Of a DNA stretch of 64,000 nt, positions 26,913 through 36,257 are shown in pieces (the stretch's first letter is position 1; every line of letters starts with the position of its first letter). Position numbers and translations under genes: made by a program. The notes under the pieces were generated by a model that saw only the letters and a program-made list of their open reading frames with translations, was not told the origin of the DNA and did not search any database. This DNA comes from an uncultured Muribaculaceae bacterium (GTDB taxonomy: Bacteria; Bacteroidota; Bacteroidia; Bacteroidales; Muribaculaceae), in NCBI GenBank assembly GCA_910579675.1, contig CAJTUF010000017.1:4320-68319 (forward strand), written 5' to 3'.

Positions 26913-27833
26913 TTAACGCCTGCGGCCGGTAGAAAGTTTGCTATTTGCAGCGCAATGGCGCGCGTGGTAATAGAGTTGGAGCGAATTGACGGTGTTTTGC
27001 CATGCTATGTAGGCTGCAGGGGCTATTGATGCCACTGGATTGAGATAAGTGATGGCCATCCACACGGCAAGCACCGTGTTTTTTTGTCCGAGTCCCTGCG
27101 CTCCTGCAATCTTGTCGCCGCAGCGTGCCCCGATCTTTCGACCGACGGCAAACTGCACGGCACATGCCAATCCGGCACCTATTGCGAGCATTATCATGGC
27201 CGGAATCATGGCCGGGGGCTCTTTTATGGCGAAGCTCACAGCACGACCGACAACAATGATTAGCGACAACGCCCAGACGTAGAACGAAATCTCCTGTCGC
27301 GACGAAAGTGCCTTATGGACAGGACGAGCCCAGCGCCTCAGCATCATGGCGGCTATGAATGGGAGGATGATAAGAGGCACCACGCGCTGGGCTATGGTGA
27401 GGGTGGTGGCCACAAAGTCAAGGCCTTCGGCGCCTATCAGCGTAAACACAGGCGGGGCGAGTAGAGCCACAGCTATATTACTTGCAAGAGAGTAGGTGGC
27501 CACCCGCTCGATACTTCCTCCAAGCATACCTGTGATCACCGGGGCTGCAGTGGCAGTAGGACACAGAAAGCATATCATCATTCCCTGAGCCAGATCGATA
27601 TTGAAGGGGCAGAGCAGGAGATAGACTCCGGCGGAGCCTGCGAGTTGGGCTGTCAGGCAGAAGCCTGTGAGGCGTGTGAATCGGATGTGGCGGGGATCGA
27701 TGCGGCAGAATGTTATGAGCAGCATTATGAATATCAGCCATGGCGCGGCCCAGGCTGCATATTCCATCCAGCTATGGAATATAAGTCCCGTAGCCATGGC
27801 TATCGGGAGCATGAATGGTTTGAGGCGTTGCAT
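26913..27833 (-). CDS. BASS (bile acid:sodium symporter) family transporter
   Basis: 306 residues with about nine or ten membrane segments. The family's cross-over region appears near the C-terminus as GAQGLGQKNTVLAVWMA...YLNPVASIAPAAYIAWQN, and the N-terminal CFLCPTATAAPVITGMLGG is the matching first cross-over. Members carry bile acids, pantothenate, keto acids or other organic anions with sodium, so the substrate cannot be stated. It is first in a Crp-NUDIX unit and has its own promoter. Confidence 0.85.
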   Translation of the reverse strand: MQRLKPFMLPIAMATGLIFHSWMEYAAWAAPWLIFIMLLITFCRIDPRHIRFTRLTGFCLTAQLAGSAGVYLLLCPFNIDLAQGMMICFLCPTATAAPVITGMLGGSIERVATYSLASNIAVALLAPPVFTLIGAEGLDFVATTLTIAQRVVPLIILPFIAAMMLRRWARPVHKALSSRQEISFYVWALSLIIVVGRAVSFAIKEPPAMIPAMIMLAIGAGLACAVQFAVGRKIGARCGDKIAGAQGLGQKNTVLAVWMAITYLNPVASIAPAAYIAWQNTVNSLQLYYHARHCAANSKLSTGRRR

Positions 27834-27862
27834 TGATTGTTGTGGTTAATCAAAATAACTTG

Positions 27863-27894
27863 CAAAGGTACTCAAATTTCGTGCTCGCGGCAAA
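27863..27894 (-). promoter_or_regulatory. Promoter of the BASS-Crp-NUDIX unit
   Basis: On the minus strand TTTG at 27894-27891, 20 bases, then tacctttg at 27870-27863. It is back-to-back with the plus-strand promoter that starts at 27902. Confidence 0.8.
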
Positions 27895-27901
27895 AGTTTT
27901 A

Positions 27902-27933
27902 TTTGTGGAGGTGGCGGCTTATCGTTACCTTTG
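27902..27933 (+). promoter_or_regulatory. Promoter of the ABC ATPase gene
   Basis: TTTG at 27902-27905, 20 bases, then tacctttg at 27926-27933. Divergent from the BASS promoter, with only 7 bases between the two -33 elements, so their activities may be linked. Confidence 0.8.
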
Positions 27934-27988
27934 CCATCACATATTGAGCGCGGGTCGCCCCCACGCAGTCTTAATCATCATTTTCAGC

Positions 27989-29026
27989 ATGACCAGAATT
28001 GAAGAAGCGTCGGACCAACGCCCGGGCGCGGATATTGAGATAGAAGACCTCTCGACCGGCTACTCATCCGGATCAGGCCAGCCGAGAGTAGTGTCAGCCC
28101 CGTTTTCAGCAGTTCTGCGCAGGGGAGAACTTACGTGTCTATTGGGCCCCAACGGCGCCGGAAAGTCGACTCTAATGCGCACCCTTACCGCCTTTCAGCC
28201 CCCATTGGCCGGGCGTGTGATGATAGACGGGCGCGATCTGTCCAGCTTCGACAGCTCTGAGTTGTCGAAGCTGATAGGGGTGGTGCTCACTGACCGGCTT
28301 CAGCTCGGAGCCACCAAGGTGGGGGATCTTGTAGCGCTGGGGCGCGCACCCTACACCGGCTTCTGGGGGCGGCTCTCGGCTGCCGACCACCGGATGGCGT
28401 CTGACGCTATGGCACGGGTAGGAATCTCGGATCTGTCAGAGCGACTGGTGGCCGACCTATCCGATGGTGAGATGCAGAAAGTGATGATCGCCAAGGTGCT
28501 CTCACAACAGACCCCGGTGATTTTTCTTGACGAGCCAACCGCTTTCCTCGACTATCCGAGCAAGGTAGAGATCATGCAGCTTCTCAGGAGTTTGGCACGC
28601 GATGAGGGGAAGACGGTGTTTATGTCGACTCATGATCTGGAGCTTGCTTTTCAGGTGGCTGATACATTGTGGCTCATCGACAAGCGCCTGGGTGTCACCA
28701 CCGGCACTCCGGAGGATCTTGCTATGGCAGGGGCACCGGAGCGTTATTTCTGTCGTGACGGGGTAAGATTTGACGCCACGTCGGGGGAGTTCAGGATCGA
28801 CATGGAGTGTCGCAACAAGGTTGCAATAGATGGAAGTGGCCGATGGAGGCCGCTTGTCGAGCGGGCGTTGTGGCGCAATGGCTATTTCCCCGCCGTATCA
28901 GGCGAAGAGGTGTCAGCTACAGTGAAAGTCGAGGATAGCGATGGGATTATTGTCGATGGGGAGCATTGTGGCAGTGTGGCCGCTATGCTGTCGCGGCTGT
29001 CGGCAATTGACGGGCGCAACGGTTAG
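27989..29026 (+). CDS. ABC transporter ATP-binding protein, iron/cobalamin type
   Basis: 345 residues from the ATG at 27989; the frame upstream crosses the promoter. Walker A GPNGAGKST, a Q-loop region GVVLTDR, the signature LSDGEMQKV, Walker B VIFLDEPTAFLD and the switch His in MSTHDLE are all present. The order and spacing follow FecE/BtuD ATPases of metal-chelate importers. It carries an extra C-terminal region of about 100 residues (MECRNKVAIDGSGRW...), seen in some Bacteroidetes homologues. No permease or binding-protein gene is adjacent. Its stop overlaps convergent surE by four bases. Confidence 0.87.
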   Translation: MTRIEEASDQRPGADIEIEDLSTGYSSGSGQPRVVSAPFSAVLRRGELTCLLGPNGAGKSTLMRTLTAFQPPLAGRVMIDGRDLSSFDSSELSKLIGVVLTDRLQLGATKVGDLVALGRAPYTGFWGRLSAADHRMASDAMARVGISDLSERLVADLSDGEMQKVMIAKVLSQQTPVIFLDEPTAFLDYPSKVEIMQLLRSLARDEGKTVFMSTHDLELAFQVADTLWLIDKRLGVTTGTPEDLAMAGAPERYFCRDGVRFDATSGEFRIDMECRNKVAIDGSGRWRPLVERALWRNGYFPAVSGEEVSATVKVEDSDGIIVDGEHCGSVAAMLSRLSAIDGRNG

Positions 29027-29808
29027 AGAAGCATATCCCCGATGGCAGCTGTCACTGAAGGATCGACATCCATATCGGCTGCAATAGGCACCACCGATGC
29101 CCATCCACGCTTGAGCCAATACTCGTCGGTGGCTTCGCAGTCGGCCTCAAGATTATGGAAGCGGCCTGTGAGCCAGTAAAACGGACGTCCGAGCGGATCG
29201 GTGTATTCTCTATACTCCTCAGTCCAATAACCTCGGGCGGCACGTACCACCTTAATGCCTTCGGGTGTGCATCCTGCCGGAATATTCACATTGAGACATA
29301 TGCGGTCGGGAAGAGGGCAGGAGAGCGCACGGTCGGTGATATCGGCTATAACATCGCGGCAACCGCTGAAGTCGGCGTCGGGACGGAAGTCGAGCAGTGA
29401 AAAACCGATGGAGGGCACTCCGTTCATGGCCCCTTCTATGGCGCAGCCCATGGTGCCGGAGTAGGTCACCGACACAGCCGAGTTGCTTCCGTGGTTGATA
29501 CCCGACAGGATGAGCGCTGGGCGCAGCTCTCGGGTCTTGAGCAGGTGGAGGCCGAGTTTGACGCAATCTACCGGCGTGCCACCGACAGCATACATCTCAG
29601 CTCCGGTGGAATGGTCGGGCAGATGGCGGAGCGTCACAGGCCCGTCGTGGGTTATGGCCGACGAATTACCTGAGCGTGGGCCGTCGGGTGCCATGACTAT
29701 CACTTTTGCGCCATGCCGGAGGGCTACCGGGGAGATGAAGTGGAGAAGGGAGTCGATACCTTTGGCTGAGTAGCCGTCGTCGTTGCTGACAAGTATGATG
29801 GGATACAT
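29023..29808 (-). CDS. surE: 5'/3'-nucleotidase SurE
   Basis: 261 residues. The N-terminal ILVSNDDGYSAKGI (Asp10, Asp11) forms the metal site, with APDGPRSGNSSAIT and SGINHGSNSA supplying further catalytic residues. SurE removes phosphate from nucleoside monophosphates and is involved in stationary-phase survival. Its stop overlaps that of the convergent ABC ATPase by four bases. Upstream lies the GEVED-like protein gene in the same orientation (54-base gap), but no functional tie is evident. Confidence 0.94.
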   Translation of the reverse strand: MYPIILVSNDDGYSAKGIDSLLHFISPVALRHGAKVIVMAPDGPRSGNSSAITHDGPVTLRHLPDHSTGAEMYAVGGTPVDCVKLGLHLLKTRELRPALILSGINHGSNSAVSVTYSGTMGCAIEGAMNGVPSIGFSLLDFRPDADFSGCRDVIADITDRALSCPLPDRICLNVNIPAGCTPEGIKVVRAARGYWTEEYREYTDPLGRPFYWLTGRFHNLEADCEATDEYWLKRGWASVVPIAADMDVDPSVTAAIGDMLL

Positions 29809-29862
29809 GGGTCGTGGTTCTTAAAATGGAGTATTAAAGGAGGTATGAGACCAGCTGCATGA

Positions 29863-31350
29863 TCAGCGCGATTGCTCGATCATGCGCCCCATCAGCAGTA
29901 TGTCGCCCGCTACATATTGCGCAGGGATGGTGAAGCGGTCAGAGTCGAAGATAAATTCCTTTTCAAAATACTGCGGATTCTCCATTACAATGGAGTCGCC
30001 TGAGAGGTGTCCGTATCTTACGGTCACGCCACCCGGACGGAAGCCTTTTTCAGGCGCGAGGATGATAGGGAGATCGCGCCCCATTTTGGCGGGCATTTTA
30101 TTGAGTTTGGCGCCCTCGGCCGAGAGCACCTCACCATTGAGTTGATGATCGTCGACAGTGATATCCCCGGGATGAATATTGAGCATGAGATCGGTCATGG
30201 AGCCGCCGGCAGAAATAATATCGTCGCTACCGGCCGGATCAGTGCTATTGCTGTCGATCTTGATACGCATGCGATAAACACCAGGACGTGTGTCGGCAGG
30301 AATGCGAAATGATGGGAGCGAAGGTGCTGCAGGGCGCGATGTCAGGAAGTTGCCGCGGCTGTCGCGGTTTTCGGCATAAGAGTAGGCCACAATCTCCGAA
30401 CCATCTGCCGGGGTGCCATTGTCGTAGAGGCTATAGTCAAACTGTCCGTCGGCATTCCAATCGACATAAACGTAGGCATCGGCCATAGATGGATTAGCAC
30501 AATCTACAGCAATGCTTACCTCCTGCCCCGGCATGGCGGTGAAGCAGCGGGCGGTCTCCTGACGATAGAGCAGATGATCGGCTGCTTGTGACACGTCGTA
30601 GGTGGTGGCTTCCGCATCTCCTGTCCGGAAGGAAATCTGTGAAGTGGGGCAGAGTGGCGCGTCGGCTGCTATTGCGGCAGGCTCGCGGCGGCTACCTGCA
30701 GCAACTGGATAATTCTCCTTTAGGATGAGAGGCACGGGTGAGTCGTTGACTGTGATACCGGCTATATAGAATGGAAAATCGGCAGCGAGCATGTGGGGGC
30801 TCTCACACTCGGGCACCACAACAAGGCTGCTTACGGAAGAATTGTGGAAGCCTTTGACAGCAAATACCGCATCGCACCATTCGCCGGGTTTCACATTGTT
30901 GAGGCTGGTCTCCCAAAACTGCTCTACGTCGTTGCCATTGGAAGGGAAGTAGGAACTGCCGCCGATGCCAATGAGCATGACACGTCCTTTGACCGGGCGC
31001 TGCATTACCACATGGACATATTTCATCTCGGGAGTGAGCATGAATGGATCGGTCAGGTCGATGCGTGCGCCAAATGTGTTGGAGCCAAATCTTGAACGTT
31101 GTGCGCCGAGCACGGTGGCCGGGGCAGTGTAGCCGTCGGTCGTCGGCAGACCCTCTGAAGACACAATGGCGTAGTTGCCTTTGAGGGTTCCGATACGGAA
31201 AGGGGAGCGCTCCCATGTGTCGTAGACACCAATTGACTTGTAGCCTGATGCGTTGCCGAAATCGACCGTGGTATAGTCGCGGGCAATGATGGCTGGCGAT
31301 GCGCCGGCAATGGCTGCGGCGGCCAATATGGCAGATGATAAGCTTTTCAT
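29863..31350 (-). CDS. Secreted protein with GEVED-like domain, partner of GH29 gene
   Basis: 495 residues with a signal peptide ending near AIIA. The middle part (about 255-400) includes DAYVYVDWNADGQFD and GVYRMRIKIDSNSTDPAG, typical of GEVED domains in secreted Bacteroidetes proteins. The first 200 residues resemble a beta-sandwich, possibly carbohydrate-binding. The last 95 residues form a further small beta domain. It starts 26 bases after the GH29 fucosidase stop and should be co-transcribed, so it may help bind or present fucosylated glycans. No catalytic motif is seen. Confidence 0.65.
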   Translation of the reverse strand: MKSLSSAILAAAAIAGASPAIIARDYTTVDFGNASGYKSIGVYDTWERSPFRIGTLKGNYAIVSSEGLPTTDGYTAPATVLGAQRSRFGSNTFGARIDLTDPFMLTPEMKYVHVVMQRPVKGRVMLIGIGGSSYFPSNGNDVEQFWETSLNNVKPGEWCDAVFAVKGFHNSSVSSLVVVPECESPHMLAADFPFYIAGITVNDSPVPLILKENYPVAAGSRREPAAIAADAPLCPTSQISFRTGDAEATTYDVSQAADHLLYRQETARCFTAMPGQEVSIAVDCANPSMADAYVYVDWNADGQFDYSLYDNGTPADGSEIVAYSYAENRDSRGNFLTSRPAAPSLPSFRIPADTRPGVYRMRIKIDSNSTDPAGSDDIISAGGSMTDLMLNIHPGDITVDDHQLNGEVLSAEGAKLNKMPAKMGRDLPIILAPEKGFRPGGVTVRYGHLSGDSIVMENPQYFEKEFIFDSDRFTIPAQYVAGDILLMGRMIEQSR

Positions 31351-31376
31351 TAATTATGGATGGAATGGGTGCAAGA

Positions 31377-32867
31377 TCAGAATACAGAAACGGTGTGGAG
31401 AAGCGGACACGCTTTTGCATCGTTGATAGTGATGCGCACGGCGCGGCAATCGAAGCCATCGCCATATTCGTCGGTCGAACCGTTGAGTGGAATGATGCGT
31501 TTGTAGCCCACGGTGGTGGTAGGGATTTCAGAAGCCATGCGAGTGAAGTTGACCCCATCTGTCGAAGTCTCGATTGTAAAATCCTTTATGCGCTGCCCCT
31601 TGCGGATGTATTCCTGAAGAGCAACGTAGTGGATATTCTGAGACTTGTCCCATTCGAGAGTTATCACCGATTGTATGCCACTGTCGGAGGGGGCCCAGTA
31701 GGTGTCTTTGTCGCCGTCGATCAGATTTGAGGCATCGTAGGTGCGGGCTGCTCCGGCGGTGCGGGTGTCGCTTGCCGTGGCCCGGGCTGAGAGGGCAAGA
31801 TCGGTGCCGAGACGTTGTTGGAGCAGGTTGCCAAACTCTTTCAGCCGGGCAACATATGTGTCGGGCAGCTTACCGTTCTGGTTGGGGGGGATGTTGAGAA
31901 TCAGAGTGGAGTTGCGCCCCACGGTTTCGAGATACATCTTCCACAGGCGGTCGAGCGAGCGCATATCGTCGTCGTTTTTCCAGAACCAGCCGCCGGCAGT
32001 GGCTTTGGCGTCGCTCTCTCCGCCGCGCCATAGCCAGGCATTTTCGTTGCCTTGGGTGCCGTTGCCATAGCTCCAGCAGGTCTCGCCGGCCCATCCGGCC
32101 TCATTTCCTATCCAACGGGCCTCGCCTCCCAGACCCCACATCACGCAGTCGGGCATCATGGAGTGGATGCGATGGCGCAGATTAGGCATATTATAATATA
32201 TGGATGCGTCGATCTGACGCACACCGCCAGTTCCTCCATAATAGCCGTCGCCACCGTTGGCTCCGTCAAACCACATCTCAAACTGGTCGGGGCCATACTC
32301 AATCATCTCTTCACACTGCTTGACGAATACTTCCGACACATAAGAAGAGTCGCCGTAATGGATATTGTTTCTGTCCCAGGGGCTGATGTAAAAGCCATAT
32401 TTCATGCCGAGGTCGCGGGCGGCCTGCCCGAAATCGCGGGGGATATTGGTAGCTTTGCCGGCATCGTTACCAGCCCGAGATACATTGTAGTCGGTGGTGG
32501 CGGTGGGCCAGAGGCAGAATCCGTCGTGGTGTTTCACTACGGCTATACCGCCCTTCATGCCGGCAGCTTTGATAGCCTCAAGCCACTGACGGGGATCGGG
32601 CACCGACGATGGGGTGAATACCGAGGGGTCGGTGTCGCCTCCACCCCATTCGAGGCCGGTGAAGGTGTTCATGCCGAAATGGAAGAAGCCGTAAAACTCG
32701 GTTTCGTTCCAAAGCATCTGTCGCTCTGTCGGGACGGGAAACACGGGAGCGGGTTCGTTGTCGGGATTGGCCGGCCTTTCGTCGACAAGAGCTATCTGCG
32801 CTGGAAGGAGAGCCGGCGCACCTAAGGCAGCAAGGCTGATCAGAAGGCGGGGTATATTGATGGTCAT
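31377..32867 (-). CDS. Alpha-L-fucosidase, GH29
   Basis: 496 residues with a signal peptide (cleavage near LLPA). The GH29 barrel contains YGFFHFGMNTFTGLEWGGG, VKHHDGFCLWPT, YGFYISPWDRN and the nucleophile Asp201 in FEMWFDGANGG. The HFGMNTF and EWGGG features suggest the GH29-B-like branch, which tends to act on branched alpha-1,3/1,4-fucosides (inference). The C-terminal 130 residues (ARTYDASNLIDGDKDTYW...) form an F5/8-type carbohydrate-binding domain. The fucose released could feed the fuc operon at 4.7-10.5 kb. Confidence 0.93.
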   Translation of the reverse strand: MTINIPRLLISLAALGAPALLPAQIALVDERPANPDNEPAPVFPVPTERQMLWNETEFYGFFHFGMNTFTGLEWGGGDTDPSVFTPSSVPDPRQWLEAIKAAGMKGGIAVVKHHDGFCLWPTATTDYNVSRAGNDAGKATNIPRDFGQAARDLGMKYGFYISPWDRNNIHYGDSSYVSEVFVKQCEEMIEYGPDQFEMWFDGANGGDGYYGGTGGVRQIDASIYYNMPNLRHRIHSMMPDCVMWGLGGEARWIGNEAGWAGETCWSYGNGTQGNENAWLWRGGESDAKATAGGWFWKNDDDMRSLDRLWKMYLETVGRNSTLILNIPPNQNGKLPDTYVARLKEFGNLLQQRLGTDLALSARATASDTRTAGAARTYDASNLIDGDKDTYWAPSDSGIQSVITLEWDKSQNIHYVALQEYIRKGQRIKDFTIETSTDGVNFTRMASEIPTTTVGYKRIIPLNGSTDEYGDGFDCRAVRITINDAKACPLLHTVSVF

Positions 32868-32914
32868 ATATATTTTGAGGTCAGGGATGTGAAAAGATCA
32901 TTAGGAGAATCATA

Positions 32915-34147
32915 TTAGGAGGCGGCATAGGGCTGCACAGGCGATCCCGAAGCTTTATGGCCGAAGAAGCGGTCGATGATCAGCGACAAGGCTCCGTCGC
33001 CGGTCACGTTGCAGGCTGTGCCGAAGCTGTCCATCGCTATGTAGAGAGCTATCATGAGCGCATTTTCAGCGTCGGTGAACCCGAGCATAGAGCTGAGGAG
33101 GCCGAGCGAAGCCATGATGGCTCCGCCCGGCACCCCCGGGGCAGCCACCATGGTTATGGCGAGCATGGCAATGAATCCGCCGTAGGTCGAAAAATCGTAG
33201 GAGCCCCCATGAACCATGGTGAGGGCAAGAGCGCAAGCAACGATTTTCATCGTGGAACCCGAGAGGTGGATGGTGGCACAGAGCGGAATGGTAAATTCGG
33301 CCACGTCGGGATCCACTCCCATCTTCTTGGCCTGACGCAGGGTGACTGGTATGGTGGCGGCCGACGATGAGGTGCCGAGAGCTGTGAAGTAGGCCGGCAG
33401 CATGATGGCGAGGCACCTGAATGGATTTTTGCGGTCGAAGGCTGCTCCGATGATAAACTGGATTATCAGGAGCACCACGTGCATCACGAATATCACGCCG
33501 ATCACCTTGATGAAGTTGACCAATATGCCACCAGTCTCGCCGGTGAGGGTCATGTTGAGGAATATGCCGAAGATATACAGCGGCAACAGAGGGATGATCA
33601 CTCCGGAGATCACTCTTACAATAATCTCCCTGAAATCGGCAGCGAGCGGGCGGATGGCCGATTCGCTCGGACTGAACCGCGCCACGCAAAGGCCTACGGT
33701 AAAGGCCAGAATGAGCGATGAGGTGACAGTCATGAGTGGCGCCATCTCGATGGTGAAAAACGGATCGAGTGTCACAGCCGCCTCTGAGGCGGCGATATAG
33801 CTGTCGACCTCTATGAGCGACGGGAAGAATGTCACACTGGTGAAATAACTGAAGAATCCGGCACACACCGAAGCAACATATGCCAGAGCTACGGTGACAA
33901 GCAGCATTTTCCCGGCACGGTTGCCGATCTCGATGATGGCAGGGGTGACGAGACCGAGAATCAGCAGCGGTATTATGAATCCGAGAAACTGGCTGAAGAT
34001 GGCATTGAATGTGATAAAAATTCTCGCGAGCCAGACAGGAAAGATATATCCGGCCCCTATACCGAGGATAATCGCAGCAAAGATAAGGGCCAGAAGAGGA
34101 ATCTTCTTTCGCCCCGCGGCTTGAGATGTGGGCTTGGAGGATGTCAT
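32915..34147 (-). CDS. Dicarboxylate/amino acid:cation symporter (DAACS family)
   Basis: 410 residues from the ATG at 34147. Eight membrane helices and the two re-entrant loop regions of the glutamate-transporter fold are visible, including the serine-rich ALGTSSSAATIPVTL and the substrate-site region DSFGTACNVTGDGALSLI near the end. It would import a dicarboxylate, serine/threonine or a related amino acid with sodium or protons. Its start overlaps the EFR1 gene stop by four bases (ATGA), so folE-EFR1-DAACS is one transcript. Upstream extension of the frame is inside the EFR1 gene and is rejected. Confidence 0.9.
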   Translation of the reverse strand: MTSSKPTSQAAGRKKIPLLALIFAAIILGIGAGYIFPVWLARIFITFNAIFSQFLGFIIPLLILGLVTPAIIEIGNRAGKMLLVTVALAYVASVCAGFFSYFTSVTFFPSLIEVDSYIAASEAAVTLDPFFTIEMAPLMTVTSSLILAFTVGLCVARFSPSESAIRPLAADFREIIVRVISGVIIPLLPLYIFGIFLNMTLTGETGGILVNFIKVIGVIFVMHVVLLIIQFIIGAAFDRKNPFRCLAIMLPAYFTALGTSSSAATIPVTLRQAKKMGVDPDVAEFTIPLCATIHLSGSTMKIVACALALTMVHGGSYDFSTYGGFIAMLAITMVAAPGVPGGAIMASLGLLSSMLGFTDAENALMIALYIAMDSFGTACNVTGDGALSLIIDRFFGHKASGSPVQPYAAS

Positions 34148-34884
34148 GGTAGTGATGTAGGTTTGGGTGATGGATAGGTGTATCTGTGGGTATGGCTTTT
34201 CTCTCCGCGGCAGTGGAGTGCGACGGCGTGGCATCTGTTGACGCAAGTGAGACACCCTTCGCACAGGGTGCCTATGGATGGAAAGCCTCCTGATGCCCGA
34301 CTCATGGTAATGTTTGCAGCAGGACAAAGCCTGCTGCACATGCCGCAGCGGGTGCATACTCCGGGATCAAGGTGGATATCTGAATGATCCACTACCCCCA
34401 TCCTAAACCATCGGCCGATTTTCCAGATGGCGTAGGAGAGCGGAGAGCAGGTGGCATTGCGGGAGTGGCGGTTGATAATGTCGTCGCGCATGGCGGCAAG
34501 AGTGGCTTCGAGGCCGAGCGAGGCAAGGCGCGCCGACTCCTTTGCCGGATGACGCATGGTGAGGCAACTGTCGGGCATTGCAACAGATGCAAAATATGAC
34601 CCGCCGGGGAGCAGTTGAGAGAGCTGCTTCAAGGCGTGGCCTGGCGTATAGCCGTATGTCACTATGCCGAATATATATGGAGCCCGCAGTCGGAGTGACT
34701 TTATCATACGGCAGACCGAAGGGATGATCTCACCGCATACCACCGGACATACCACACCGATGCAATCGTCGGTAATTGATGCGCCATGATGGTCGATGAG
34801 CGCAAGCAGCTTGCCGTTGTCTCCGGCTATACTGCGGGCAACGTGTAGGGAGTTGCCGGTAGAGGAGAAATAGAGAATTGTCAT
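34144..34884 (-). CDS. EFR1 family flavodoxin-ferredoxin protein
   Basis: 246 residues. The N-terminal flavodoxin fold starts ILYFSSTGNSLHVAR, an FMN phosphate-binding loop. Two 4Fe-4S ferredoxin motifs follow at the C-terminus, CTRCGMCSRLCP and CEGCLTCVNRCH, and the tail is basic. Such EFRO proteins combine flavin and iron-sulfur electron transfer; partners are unknown. Four-base overlaps with folE upstream and the DAACS transporter downstream show tight translational coupling. Confidence 0.88.
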   Translation of the reverse strand: MTILYFSSTGNSLHVARSIAGDNGKLLALIDHHGASITDDCIGVVCPVVCGEIIPSVCRMIKSLRLRAPYIFGIVTYGYTPGHALKQLSQLLPGGSYFASVAMPDSCLTMRHPAKESARLASLGLEATLAAMRDDIINRHSRNATCSPLSYAIWKIGRWFRMGVVDHSDIHLDPGVCTRCGMCSRLCPAANITMSRASGGFPSIGTLCEGCLTCVNRCHAVALHCRGEKSHTHRYTYPSPKPTSLP

Positions 34885-35501
34885 CGCTGGGAGCCGAGCA
34901 TTGCGAAAAACTCAGAGCGCAAAGCCGGGTCGGAGCTGAAGCGCCCGAGGCTCTCGACGGTGACCGTTTCGGATAGTTCTTTTTCGACACCTCTCATTTT
35001 CATGCACATATGTCCGGCCTCACACATCACTATCACATCGGGCGACTCCGCTGCGCGAGATATTTCGCCTGCTATGCCTCGGGTGAGATTCTCTTGTAAC
35101 TGAAGGCGACGCGCATGGAGATTGACAAGCCGACCAAACTTGCTAAGCCCCAATACTTTTCCGCGGGGCATATAACCTATTGAGATTTTGCCGAAGAATG
35201 GAAGAATATGGTGTTCGCACATCGAATAAAACTCTATGTCGCGCACTATCACCATGCCGGTGCTGGAGGACGAAAACACAGCGCCGTTGACCACCGTGGC
35301 TGGATCCATGCGGTAGCCCTCGGTAAGGAAATGGAGGGCCCGGGCCGCGCGCATAGGGGTCTTGAGGAGTCCCTCGCGTGCAGGATCCTCGCCGAGAAGG
35401 CGAATTATGGCCTCAATGTGGCCTGCTATCTCCTCGATTGTGGCTGATGCCTCTGCCGGGGCGGTGAAATCGCCGCCGTCGGGCGCTGTTGTAGGTTGCA
35501 T
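34881..35501 (-). CDS. folE: GTP cyclohydrolase I
   Basis: 206 residues catalysing formation of dihydroneopterin triphosphate from GTP, the first step of folate or pterin biosynthesis. Zinc ligands are Cys95 and His98 (MCEHHILPF) and Cys166 (CEAGHMCMKMRG). The GKISIGYMPRGKVLGLSKFGRLV and QLQENLT stretches are classic. The first 20 residues are a variable extension. It is the first gene of the folE-EFR1-DAACS overlap series. Confidence 0.95.
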   Translation of the reverse strand: MQPTTAPDGGDFTAPAEASATIEEIAGHIEAIIRLLGEDPAREGLLKTPMRAARALHFLTEGYRMDPATVVNGAVFSSSSTGMVIVRDIEFYSMCEHHILPFFGKISIGYMPRGKVLGLSKFGRLVNLHARRLQLQENLTRGIAGEISRAAESPDVIVMCEAGHMCMKMRGVEKELSETVTVESLGRFSSDPALRSEFFAMLGSQR

Positions 35502-35603
35502 ATTGAAATAGTGATGCTCTATATATTGTTAATAATGACAGGCGAAGAGGGCGCAAGGCCGTCCTCGGCATATCGTTAAATTGTCAATGGTAAACGATGG
35601 AAA

Positions 35604-36089
35604 TCAATTGGCGAGGTTGATATTGTCGCGCACCACACGGATCTCCTTGGCCGATCGAGGGAATGCGTGGCGGAGATCTTCGGCAGCAGCGGCGGCTTCG
35701 GCCTGCGACTTGAAGTCGCCAACTCTCAGGCGCCAATATGGTGAATTGTAAGTCACATAGGTGCGCAATTCGGGAAAGCGCGAGCTGATTGCGTTGGCTC
35801 GGCTGCGGGCGGTGCTTTTGGCTGTCGACGGATTATTGTCGAGAAACACCTGCACCCGGTAGCCGCTCAGACGCTGGCGAGCTGCTGCTTCGCCGGAGAG
35901 ACCTGGGGCGCTTTCAGATGCGGAAGGCTCCTGCCTTATAAGGAGCAGGCCGAGAGCCTGAGGCTGAGCCACGGTGTTGCGTCCGTCGGATGTGATTTGG
36001 TCGACAATGGTCACTTGGCCCATTGCGGCAGGGGCGGCAATGAACATGGCCGCCATGATGCCGAAGAGTGTCTTGCGATTGATCGTCAT
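35604..36089 (-). CDS. Exported SPOR-domain protein
   Basis: 161 residues with a signal peptide ending near AMG. The C-terminal SPOR domain (about residues 73-153) is recognisable by GYRVQVFLDNN, AISSRFPELRTYVTYNSPYWRLRVGDF and AAAAAEDLRHAFP. SPOR domains bind denuded peptidoglycan, often at division sites. A short linker lies before the domain. It has its own -7 box and no obvious operon partner. Confidence 0.85.
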   Translation of the reverse strand: MTINRKTLFGIMAAMFIAAPAAMGQVTIVDQITSDGRNTVAQPQALGLLLIRQEPSASESAPGLSGEAAARQRLSGYRVQVFLDNNPSTAKSTARSRANAISSRFPELRTYVTYNSPYWRLRVGDFKSQAEAAAAAEDLRHAFPRSAKEIRVVRDNINLAN

Positions 36090-36111
36090 ATTCTGTTGTT
36101 ATTGCAGACTA

Positions 36112-36119
36112 CAAAATTA
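36112..36119 (-). promoter_or_regulatory. -7 box of the SPOR gene
   Basis: On the minus strand the bases read taattttg, 22 bases upstream of the SPOR ATG. A second match, tacctttg at 36245-36238, lies further upstream in the same orientation. Confidence 0.6.
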
Positions 36120-36257
36120 CGGGGTGAGGGGTAGTTGGTTGTGGGATAGGCTGTTGGGGTGATATTGTCGGGCGCGGGGTAACAAGCTGGTAACAAAATC
36201 GGCTAAAAGCCTGAGTTTGCCCTCTGGTTGCGTAATGCAAAGGTAGCTATTTTTTTG

